Shown piece by piece: positions 29,302 to 36,672 of a stretch of 56,721 nt of DNA. Origin of the DNA: an uncultured Cellvibrio sp. (GTDB lineage Bacteria > Pseudomonadota > Gammaproteobacteria > Pseudomonadales > Cellvibrionaceae); the NCBI GenBank assembly GCA_946481095.1, contig CAMLML010000023.1:1-56721 (forward strand), given 5' to 3'. The translations under genes and the position numbers were made by a program. Positions within the stretch are counted from its first letter, which is position 1, and every line of letters begins with the position of its first letter. Under the pieces are notes generated by a model that saw only the letters and a list, made by a program, of their open reading frames with translations, made no database searches and was not told where the DNA came from.

Positions 29302-29375
29302 AATCTTCCATTCGTTGAAAAAACTGGTTAAAGTCCGCATCACATTAATTTAATTTTCAGCAAAGGAGTGCTGTT

Positions 29376-30106
29376 ATGCCGCGTCGAACTCGTCATTATA
29401 TTGCCAATCAACCTTACCATATTGTTATTTACATGGATGTAATGTATGCAGGTTTTGCAGGAGCAAAAAACCTGTTCAGCGTGGCAATAATCGTGAACCC
29501 TGTTTTATTGAAATAGAAAATTATCAGTTCTATTTGGAGTTGTGGCGAGAATTATCGAAAAAGTTTGGTGTTGCCGTCCATGCTTATTGTTTGATGACAA
29601 ATCATATTCATTTTTTAGCGACCCCTGGAATTTCATTGGTTATGAAGCAAGTAGGAAGTCGATATGCGCAATACATTAATAAAAAATACAAACGCACTGG
29701 AACTTTCTGGGAGGGTCGGCATAAATCCAGTTTGGTTCAAACGGAAAAATACTTGCTCACCTGTTATCGATATATTGAATTAAATCCCGTTCGTGCTGGA
29801 ATGGTCGAAAAGCCGGAAGCATATAAATGGACGAGTTACCACGCAAATGCATGGGAAGATGTGAGCTGGCTAGAACCGCATGATGAGTACCAGCGATTGG
29901 GTTGTGATAAGGCGGAACGTTGCTTTGCTTATCGGGAGCTATTTCGATATCAAATTGATTCGGATGATTTACACAAGTTGCGAAAATCTATTCATTATTG
30001 TCAGCCAGTTGGCGATGAGTATTTTTCACAATTGATTGATGATAAGTACGGAATTAAAGTCGGGCAAATGGCGCGAGGCAGACCGAGAAAGAGTTATGTT
30101 GGTTAA
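29376..30106 (+). pseudogene. Broken REP-associated tyrosine transposase (RAYT, IS200-like Y1 family)
   Basis: Starts at ATG 29376 (AAAGGAG upstream) with MPRRTRHYIANQPYHIV, a normal RAYT N-terminus. After 17 codons a 50-bp insertion (29427-29476) shifts the frame and brings a TAG at about 29515. Removing those 50 bp restores HIV-QRGNNREPCFIEIENYQF and then the full downstream frame. The remainder holds the catalytic HxH (LMTNHIHFLATP), TGTFWEGRHKSSLV and CYRYIELNPVRAGMV, with the Y1 tyrosine in the last segment. A protein from 29534 alone would lack the N-terminus. It is flanked by 25-bp inverted repeats. Confidence 0.88.
29427..29476 (+). mobile_element. 50-bp two-hairpin mini-element inserted in the RAYT gene
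   Basis: Inserted between TGTT (29423-29426) and TGTT (29473-29476), a possible 4-bp target duplication. It contains the perfect palindrome TTACATGGATGTAA and a second hairpin with arms AGGTTTT and AAAACCT around a GCAGGA core. A similarly built 49-bp insertion lies at 35236-35284. Confidence 0.7.
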
Positions 30107-30125
30107 AAAATATATCCTCCGTCCC
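30101..30125 (-). repeat. Right 25-bp inverted repeat flanking the RAYT gene
   Basis: Begins GGTTAAAAAATATA and ends TCCGTCCC; exact reverse complement of 29277-29301. It overlaps the last codons and stop of the RAYT frame. Immediately after it the 10-bp sequence CTTGAGACAA occurs twice in tandem (30125-30134, 30135-30144), running into the trpS repeat. Confidence 0.85.
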
Positions 30126-30137
30126 TTGAGACAACTT

Positions 30138-30280
30138 GAGACAAATACGAATCCCTTCTGGCAAACCCAACATTTATCGAAGAAAAATTACAACAAGGCG
30201 CCGCCAAAGCCCGCGAACGCAGCAAACCTTTTTTGGAAAAATTGCGTGAAGCTGTGGGGATCAGGGCGATCAGGTAGGAT
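30138..30280 (+). repeat. 143-bp direct repeat, right copy (trpS 3' fragment)
   Basis: Identical to 12707-12849. It encodes only the last 46 codons and stop of trpS, with no start, so it is a gene remnant. The sequence after it carries two terminators and probably represents the original region downstream of trpS. Confidence 0.95.
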
Positions 30281-30289
30281 GCTAATTAC

Positions 30290-30309
30290 ACTTGGATTGC
30301 CAAGTTTTT
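30290..30309 (+). terminator. Short hairpin plus T-run after the trpS fragment
   Basis: Stem ACTTGG (30290-30295), loop ATTG, CCAAGT (30300-30305), then TTTT. It lies 10 nt after the trpS remnant and may be the ancestral trpS terminator. Confidence 0.6.
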
Positions 30310-30314
30310 GATGT

Positions 30315-30342
30315 AAAAAAGCCGGGATAACCCGGCTTTTTT
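30315..30342. terminator. Bidirectional rho-independent terminator
   Basis: AAAAAAGCCGGG (30315-30326), loop ATAA, CCCGGCTTTTTT (30331-30342): a 12-bp stem with A-run and T-run. It serves the convergent trpS remnant side and the mannanase gene ending at 30363. Confidence 0.92.
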
Positions 30343-30362
30343 ATTGGACGATGAGTTAACGA

Positions 30363-32372
30363 TTATTGGAAATCAGGTAACTCATCAAGGGTGATGATGC
30401 GTTCGTGGTTATAAACTTTAACCTTGTGCGCATTGGTGTTGTAGTACTCGCCAGTCCAGAAGTTGCTGGAGCTGGTCACACCGGCTGCTGTGTCCGAGTC
30501 ATTCCAGACCACAAAGTAGAGCCACAATGCATTGTCAGATGTCATCAGGTCAGGATCAGGGATATTGCTGTTTTCACTCAAGGCAACCATTTTGGCTTCT
30601 TGCGGATAACCCTTGGCGACATTGAATGTTGATGCCTGTGACTTGTAGTTTTGGTTGCCGTCGTAAATATCGTGACTGACGATATCGACATAAGCATCAC
30701 CGGGGTACCAGGCACCGCTTTGACCATTCCATACCCAGATCAGGTTGTTCAAACCATAGTAGTTGGTCAAACGGTTATAGAGATAACGCCACAATACGAC
30801 CTGGGCATAAGCAGGCGGTACAGCGTCAGTGCGGGTACGTCCCCACCAGAACCATCCACCTGAAGCTTCGTGCAATGGGCGCCAGAGTACAGGTACGCCT
30901 GCGTCTTCCAGTTTTTGCAATTCGGCAGCAATCAGTGCAACGTCTGCTTCCATATTGGCAAAAGTACTGCTGGAAGTGTCCAGAACACCATTGGCAATTG
31001 GGATGGTGAATGCGGTGTTCTCTGTATAGAACTCACCGACTACACCTGAAGCGGCATTGGGATCGCGCCAGTGCCAGGCAAAAGTCACCAGTCCGCCACG
31101 GTTCCAATGAGTAATGGCTTCTTCGGTTTGGGTGATGCCGGAAATACCGTTCCAGTAGAGCCCGTAGTTCATGAAGTCATAACCCATAATGGCAGGTGCG
31201 CGGCCGGTATCACTGATAACACGTTGATACTGGTCGATATTATCTTGCCAGGTCAGGTCTTGTTGTCCTGAAAGAGTGCGACTGCCCCAGATAGATTTCA
31301 GGTAAGTGTATACAGCACGGGTAGTGGTGCTGGCATTGGCATTGACGGGTGCACTACGCATAACTCCCTGAGTACCACTGCCCATTCCAGGACACATACT
31401 TCTGGACAAACAGATTTGCCCATTTTCACTACCCCAGCTGCCATTGTCAGTTGCGCAAAGTGTTTGCTTGGTTGCACCAACAGCACAGTAAGAGAAGTTA
31501 CCTACACCCGGATCAGCGGCTGATTTGTAGACGATACAGGAGTAGCTGTTTTCCCAACCCCAACCATCGCCATCCGGATCGGACTCGGTACGGCAATAGG
31601 GATATCCGTTACTTGCCGCATTGGGTATCACATTACTTGCCACCGAGCTGCTCGAAGAAGAGCGGCTGCTTGAGCTGATACTGGAGGATCTGCTTGAACT
31701 GGATACAGATGAAGAACGGCTTGAACTCGAGATTGAAGATGAACGGCTCGAACTTGAGATTGAAGACGATCTGCTGGACGAACGGCTGGAACTGGACATC
31801 GAGGACGAACGGCTTGAACTCGACAGCGAAGATGAACGGCTGGACGAGCGGCTCGAGCTGGAAACTGAAGATGACCGGCTTGAGCTCGAAATTGAAGATG
31901 AACGACTTGAGCTGGAGACCGAAGATGAGCGACTTGAACTGATGGATCTTGATGACGAGCTGGCAGATCCATTGCCACCACCAACAACAGTCAAACTGGT
32001 GAGTGTCGGCACATAATTACTGCCGGTGGTGTTGGCACAAAAACCAAATGATGTACTGCTGCCAACATTAATCTGGCCGTTATAACCCATATTGGTCACA
32101 GTGTTGCCACTGAGGTTGCCATTCCACAAATTATTAATTTGTGAGGCATTGGTATTCACCACAACTTGCCATGACGTGATTGCGGCATTGCCGTTATTGG
32201 TGATGGAAACAGCTGCACAATAACCTGCACCCCAATCGTTTTGGATAGTGATATTGGCTACGCCCGCACCGTTGGATGAGGTAACTGTATTTGCCTGTGT
32301 GGAACCGCTGAAAAAAAGAAACGCCGAGGCCAGTGCAACAAGTGCCGACGGCCTGAGACTGAAGGGTTTCAT
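30363..32372 (-). CDS. Secreted modular beta-mannanase (CBM2, Ser linker, CBM10, GH26)
   Basis: Endo-1,4-beta-mannanase expected to attack mannans in plant cell wall. The ATG at 32372 is used because GGAG lies 7 nt before it; the open frame continues 6 codons further. Signal peptide about 1-27 (STQA/N). CBM2 about 28-135 (cellulose binding; IQNDWGAGYCAAVSITN, then NLWNGNLSG), Ser/Arg-rich linker about 137-244, CBM10 about 255-300 (NGYPYCRTESDPDGDGWGWE), then GH26 from about 345. Catalytic acid/base Glu in WRPLHEASGG (about 500) and nucleophile Glu in ALSENSNIP (about 599). The architecture resembles Cellvibrio japonicus mannanases. It lies just outside the right edge of the candidate island. 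Confidence 0.95.
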   Translation of the reverse strand: MKPFSLRPSALVALASAFLFFSGSTQANTVTSSNGAGVANITIQNDWGAGYCAAVSITNNGNAAITSWQVVVNTNASQINNLWNGNLSGNTVTNMGYNGQINVGSSTSFGFCANTTGSNYVPTLTSLTVVGGGNGSASSSSRSISSSRSSSVSSSSRSSSISSSSRSSSVSSSSRSSSRSSSLSSSSRSSSMSSSSRSSSRSSSISSSSRSSSISSSSRSSSVSSSSRSSSISSSSRSSSSSSVASNVIPNAASNGYPYCRTESDPDGDGWGWENSYSCIVYKSAADPGVGNFSYCAVGATKQTLCATDNGSWGSENGQICLSRSMCPGMGSGTQGVMRSAPVNANASTTTRAVYTYLKSIWGSRTLSGQQDLTWQDNIDQYQRVISDTGRAPAIMGYDFMNYGLYWNGISGITQTEEAITHWNRGGLVTFAWHWRDPNAASGVVGEFYTENTAFTIPIANGVLDTSSSTFANMEADVALIAAELQKLEDAGVPVLWRPLHEASGGWFWWGRTRTDAVPPAYAQVVLWRYLYNRLTNYYGLNNLIWVWNGQSGAWYPGDAYVDIVSHDIYDGNQNYKSQASTFNVAKGYPQEAKMVALSENSNIPDPDLMTSDNALWLYFVVWNDSDTAAGVTSSSNFWTGEYYNTNAHKVKVYNHERIITLDELPDFQ
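31640..31960 (-). repeat. Low-complexity repeat coding for the (SSSSRSSS)n linker
   Basis: Degenerate short units encode Ser/Arg blocks between CBM2 and CBM10 of the mannanase. Such linkers are typical of Cellvibrio polysaccharidases. The biased codons open long frames in other phases (for example 31621-32016 on the plus strand), which are not genes. Confidence 0.9.
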
Positions 32373-32609
32373 GTTTATTCTCCGTTGCATATTTAAGGTA
32401 GTGTTGGATTTATTAGAGTCACTACTTCGACCGGTGTGAATCCGGGCAGAACTCGCTTTATTGGATTAACTTTATTATTGGAATCGAAATAAGGTTCACG
32501 GCCAAATTTCGGCGACGATTATGTCATAAATATATGATAAAAAGTGTTTGCAGAGTCACATTGATGAGATGGTTGGCGCAAAAAATAATAAATGTTGTGT
32601 AGTGGCGAT

Positions 32610-33086
32610 TTAAAAAACGTCCCAACTGGTTGCTGAATTTCCGAGCCATTTTTGTAAAGCGTTTCTATTAAAAGATTTTGATACGGCCAAAGTACAAAGA
32701 GAGCCTTGCAGATTAATATGTCGACAAAATTGTATGGCTAATTTTTCTTCCAATTTTATTATCAATTCCGGTATGCGGTGTAACTCGCGAATGTCTGGCC
32801 ACAACGCCGTACGTCGATATTTTAATTGTGGTGATTCAACTGATAATCCTGATTCTCGCCACTGTACGTGGAATAGTTTGTTCTTTGGTTGTAAATCAGC
32901 AACCCAGTAGGAATTGTTAATTTGTAAATCCAGTTTTATATCCTCATCTTTCAATTTGTTGCGGGCAATGACCCAATAGGTTGGATCGCAACTACTCCAG
33001 GTAATATTCAATGACCAATAACCTTTATTGCGTTCAATAGAGCTTTGTTTGAAACCAATTTGTTGGATGAATTCATTGGAAGTCAT
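32610..33086 (-). CDS. Uncharacterised protein
   Basis: 158 residues from the ATG at 33086 (AGG 8 nt upstream). The frame is open to a GTG at 33122, but that start has no ribosome site. No signal peptide or membrane segment; mixed alpha/beta appearance with several Trp residues (YWSLNITWSS, then HVQWRESGLSV). No family recognised. It stands alone between the mannanase (gap 32373-32609, nothing seen) and an AT-rich 490-nt gap. Confidence 0.6.
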   Translation of the reverse strand: MTSNEFIQQIGFKQSSIERNKGYWSLNITWSSCDPTYWVIARNKLKDEDIKLDLQINNSYWVADLQPKNKLFHVQWRESGLSVESPQLKYRRTALWPDIRELHRIPELIIKLEEKLAIQFCRHINLQGSLCTLAVSKSFNRNALQKWLGNSATSWDVF

Positions 33087-33572
33087 GATAGGCCTAACAT
33101 CTGCTATTGCTATATCGAACACAGCAATTATTTAAAATTGACTTAATTATTTTTATTAGACAGTTTTGCATGGATCAAAATTAATCGTCATTTGTGCCTT
33201 CGCAGGGATGACGAAGTGAAAATAAAAAAATGGATTATTGCGGAAGTCTCTATTAATTTTATTATTTCGGTGTGATTGTTTTTCATGACGTATTTTTTAA
33301 TTTTTAATAAAAAGAGTTAGCTATCAGGCTAACATAATTTTATACGTCACAGAAAATATTTTATTTCGAAATAATTAAAAAAATAGACTTGTAAATGAAA
33401 AATGGAAATTACAAAGATAAAGTAAAATACGATTTCAGTCGATATCTGCGACAAATGTTAACGAGTGTTGGACAAGATAAAATCATCAACTAAGGTTGAC
33501 TTTGCCCGGCTGTAATTTCTTCGAGATTACACATCTCTATTCAAATAAATCCCTCTCATTAAAGGAAATACT
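33087..33572. other. AT-rich intergenic region
   Basis: No gene seen. It contains a shortened copy of a palindromic repeat (33175-33239). A small hairpin with arms TGTAAT/ATTACA (about 33511-33531) lies before the next gene. A promoter for that gene is expected here, but no convincing -35/-10 pair was found. Confidence 0.5.
33175..33239. repeat. Internally deleted copy of the CGTCATTCC palindromic repeat
   Basis: TCAAAATTAATCGTCATT and then GCCTTCGCAGGGATGACG, AAGTG and TGGATTATT match the two ends of the larger element at 43531-43653, with its middle missing. Confidence 0.7.
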
Positions 33573-35162
33573 ATGAAATTGCCATCCCGATTGTTATCAA
33601 AAAGCACAGTATTCATCTTGTTGATTTCTGCGAATTTACTATCAGTATCTCATTCGGCAGATGCTCCTTATACAAATAAAGCTGCTGAAAACAAAGTGGC
33701 AGATCCTGCCTGTCCAGCATTGGGTTGGAGTGAGAACCTGGTTAATTTTCTCAAACCCGATGCACAAATTCCGACAGACGCGCCCAAAATAGATTGTGAT
33801 TTTCACGAATGGTCATGGGAAACTTTTGTTTGGGCCATTGCATTGGATGCCAATAACGCTCCACGTTTTATGAGTTTACCGACTCCGGCTGACTTGCTGG
33901 GTACGACAGCAACATCCGATAAAAATAAAAAAGCACCTGCATTAAAGTTGGCTTCCCGGATACATACGGACGCAACAGGCCTCGAAGGGGCGGGCGCTAT
34001 TGTTGAAGCGGATGGGAATATGTTGGTTGCACCCAATGGTTATCCTGTGTATGCATCGGTGCATATGAATCAGTCTTATTTTGCAACAGCAAAAAATAAT
34101 ATGATTGCCAATGGTGGTTATCAAAAAAATGTGAAAGATTATTTTCAAGTGGGGGCTGCGGTTTTTAAAGCGACCTGGTTAAGAATTGGTGATGGGCCGG
34201 TGCCAAATGGTGCCTTTGTGACAACAGCAGATGTTCCGGTATTAACCATTCAAAATAATGCAGTGGTACCGCAAACAGATAAAACTGGAAAAGTGATTAC
34301 TGTTGCAGCGAAAGTCGCATTGGTAGGACTACATGTTGTCGGTATAACCCAGGATCATCCGGAATTTTTGTGGGCTACATTTGAACACAAAGATAATTCA
34401 CCCATGATTCCTGATAATACATTTTCAACAACAGGTAGCGATCCAAAAAATTATACTTTTTACAAAGCAAACACTCCTTTTTCACAAGTGAACCAGGCCA
34501 ATACGCAACCTAACCCGGCAACCAAACAAACTCCGGTATTATCCTTTGATGTGAAAACCCAAAAATTTTCACCTGCAACCAATGCCGTGCTATTAAATAA
34601 AACAGGCGGTGAGAATTTTTCACCTCAGGGGCCACAAAATATCAGTAATTTAAATGTTGCATCGCAAGGTTTTTTAGCAGGACGTTCAAAGAATCAAGCC
34701 GTATTTTCCAACTATAGTTTGATTGGTACAGTCTGGTTTTCATCCAATACTTATGTAGATTCCAATCCTGCCTGGCCTAATTTAAATCAAGTTAATGGAA
34801 TAGGGTCAGTTAATCTGGCGAATGTCACAGCAGAAACATTTGTGCAGTACCCTACCAATTCCAATCCAGCGAAAGTGCAAAATTGTTTTATGTGCCATAA
34901 CGCGCAATCCTATAGTTTCAGTACGCCCAAACTAACACCGCGTCGTATTGCAATAAGCCATGTGCTTGCTGAAAATGTGCCGGTTTTTGAAGTGCCCAAT
35001 GTGATGCCTTTATGCTGGAATGTGAGTGCAGGGCCTATATGGAATAATGGCGACGCACAAACCAAATGCCCAGCGACTTGCGGTACTTCATCCAAATGGA
35101 ATGGGCAGTGGGTGACGACTACATGGGGCGTTGAATCAGTCTGCGGCTGTTGTAATAATTAA
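33573..35162 (+). CDS. Secreted protein with one CxxCH haem-binding motif
   Basis: 529 residues; GGA upstream of the ATG in AAAGGAAATACT. Signal peptide about 1-29 (SVSHSAD). Near the C-terminus it has NCFMCHNAQSYSF, a CxxCH motif that would attach c-type haem, followed by MPLCWNVSAG as a possible distal methionine region. Further cysteines cluster at the extreme end (KCPATCG, CGCCNN). The N-terminal two-thirds (HEWSWETFVWAIALDANN...) match no family I can name confidently. Probably a periplasmic or extracellular redox protein. No cytochrome maturation or oxidase genes are adjacent. Confidence 0.65.
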   Translation: MKLPSRLLSKSTVFILLISANLLSVSHSADAPYTNKAAENKVADPACPALGWSENLVNFLKPDAQIPTDAPKIDCDFHEWSWETFVWAIALDANNAPRFMSLPTPADLLGTTATSDKNKKAPALKLASRIHTDATGLEGAGAIVEADGNMLVAPNGYPVYASVHMNQSYFATAKNNMIANGGYQKNVKDYFQVGAAVFKATWLRIGDGPVPNGAFVTTADVPVLTIQNNAVVPQTDKTGKVITVAAKVALVGLHVVGITQDHPEFLWATFEHKDNSPMIPDNTFSTTGSDPKNYTFYKANTPFSQVNQANTQPNPATKQTPVLSFDVKTQKFSPATNAVLLNKTGGENFSPQGPQNISNLNVASQGFLAGRSKNQAVFSNYSLIGTVWFSSNTYVDSNPAWPNLNQVNGIGSVNLANVTAETFVQYPTNSNPAKVQNCFMCHNAQSYSFSTPKLTPRRIAISHVLAENVPVFEVPNVMPLCWNVSAGPIWNNGDAQTKCPATCGTSSKWNGQWVTTTWGVESVCGCCNN

Positions 35163-35171
35163 TGTGATGGT

Positions 35172-35213
35172 TAAAAATTTCCCACCATTCCTGCATTTGG
35201 AATGGTGGGAAAT
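35172..35213 (-). terminator. Terminator for bioA (minus strand)
   Basis: Perfect 15-bp stem ATTTCCCACCATTCC (35177-35191) with GGAATGGTGGGAAAT (35199-35213), 7-nt loop. Read on the minus strand the stem is followed by TTTTT, so it fits bioA transcription; it also faces the convergent CxxCH gene ending at 35162. Confidence 0.8.
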
Positions 35214-35221
35214 ACTTGAAT

Positions 35222-35298
35222 CGTCATCCTTGCGAATAATCACATGGATGCGATGTAGTAGGTGCAATGCAGGAACAATTGCCGAGGCAGGGATCCAG
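35222..35298. repeat. CGTCATCC-type palindromic unit split by a 49-bp insertion
   Basis: CGTCATCCTTGCGA (35222-35235) and AGGCAGGGATCCAG (35285-35298) together make one 28-bp unit of the repeat seen at 43542-43569. The 49 bp between (35236-35284) contain ACATGGATG and a GCAGGA-centred hairpin, like the insertion in the RAYT gene. Confidence 0.65.
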
Positions 35299-35319
35299 TT
35301 TTTAATTTCACTTCAGGTC

Positions 35320-36633
35320 TTAAATAATTTCAGAAATATCGCGAGTTAATTTTATTTCTTTGACTATTTCACAAACCGCGTGTGTCAATATCGACAAATC
35401 GTCACGCGAAATAATAAAAGCTGGTGTCAGATAAATAATATTGCCGAAAGGTCTTAACCAAACACCTTTTTCAATAATTTTTGGCATGAGTGCCTGGGTA
35501 TCAATTTTTTCTTCCATTTCCACTACGCCAATAGCACCCAATACCCGAACGTCTTTTACACCTGGCATTTTTTTACAAGGCAACAATTCCAGTTTCATTT
35601 GTTGTTCGATATTGTTGATTATGGATTGCCAATCCTGACTGAGTAGCAGATCAATGCTGGTATTGGCCACAGCACAAGCGAGGGGATTGGCCATATAGGT
35701 TGGGCCGTGCATAAAAATGTTAGCGGGGCCCTGACTAATTCCATTGCTGACTTTATCGTTACACAGTGTGGCGGCAAGCGTGATATAACCTGCGCTGAGT
35801 GCTTTGCCCAAACACATAATGTCAGGTGATATTCCCGCATGTTCACATGCAAATAATTTTCCTGTCCTGCCAAATCCTGTGGCGATTTCATCTGCAATCA
35901 ACAGTAAGTCATATTCATCACAAAGTGCCCGAACCTGTTTTAAATATTGCGGCGAGTAAAATTTCATTCCGCCTGCACCTTGTACAATCGGTTCCAGAAT
36001 TACAGCGGCAATATTTTGTTTGTTGCGTTTCAGGACTTGCGCAAAGTGATCAAAATTACGTTCATCAAAAGCGCTATCGGGTGCTTCAGCGAAAAATTGG
36101 TGTTGTAAGGCATGATGAAATAAATGATGCATACCGGAGTGCGGATCGCACAATGACATGGTTGCCAGAGTGTCTCCGTGATAACCCTGTTTGATAGTCA
36201 GGAATTTATTACGCTGTGGTTGATGTTGCGAGATCCAGTATTGCAGTGCCATTTTCATGGCAACCTCAACTGCAACAGATCCTGAATCGCTGAAAAAAAC
36301 TTTGTTCAAACCCTCGGGTGTAATTTCAACCAATTTCTTCGCCAGTTTTATTGCTGGCTCGTGCGTGAGACCGGCAAACATCACGTGTGCCATTTTAGCG
36401 AGTTGTGATTCGATTGCCTGATTTAATTGGGGGTGGTTGTAACCATGCAAGCAACTCCACCAGGAAGCAATCCCATCAATTAATTCACGTCCGTCGGTCA
36501 GCGTTATGCATATGCCATAGGCCTCTTTGACGGGGTAAACATGATTTGCAGAACCAAACTCTGTGTAGGGATGCCAGATATATTTTTTGTCGGCCTCGAT
36601 CAACTCTTCAACTGTATGTAATTCAAAAGACAT
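35320..36633 (-). CDS. bioA: Adenosylmethionine-8-amino-7-oxononanoate aminotransferase
   Basis: Biotin pathway step converting KAPA to DAPA with S-adenosylmethionine as amino donor; PLP class III transaminase. 437 residues, full length. Family signatures: KYIWHPYTEFGSANHVYPV, ASWWSCLHGYNHP, FFSDSGSVAVEVAMKMALQYW, LLIADEIATGFGRTGKLFAC, and the PLP lysine in CLGKALSAGYI (about 277). It stands apart from other bio genes. A minus-strand terminator follows at 35172-35213. Confidence 0.96.
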   Translation of the reverse strand: MSFELHTVEELIEADKKYIWHPYTEFGSANHVYPVKEAYGICITLTDGRELIDGIASWWSCLHGYNHPQLNQAIESQLAKMAHVMFAGLTHEPAIKLAKKLVEITPEGLNKVFFSDSGSVAVEVAMKMALQYWISQHQPQRNKFLTIKQGYHGDTLATMSLCDPHSGMHHLFHHALQHQFFAEAPDSAFDERNFDHFAQVLKRNKQNIAAVILEPIVQGAGGMKFYSPQYLKQVRALCDEYDLLLIADEIATGFGRTGKLFACEHAGISPDIMCLGKALSAGYITLAATLCNDKVSNGISQGPANIFMHGPTYMANPLACAVANTSIDLLLSQDWQSIINNIEQQMKLELLPCKKMPGVKDVRVLGAIGVVEMEEKIDTQALMPKIIEKGVWLRPFGNIIYLTPAFIISRDDLSILTHAVCEIVKEIKLTRDISEII

Positions 36634-36672
36634 GCATGAACCTTAAGCAACTTCAATTTCCAGTCTGTCACA

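Noticed and set aside
12847..30137. Integrase or excisionase in the candidate island
   Set aside because: Every sizeable frame was read; the only recombinase-like gene is the broken RAYT, so no integrase can be claimed.
31621..32016. Plus-strand frame of 131 residues rich in Leu/Glu, and other long frames opposite the mannanase
   Set aside because: Arises from codon bias of the antisense Ser/Arg linker; shadow of the mannanase gene.
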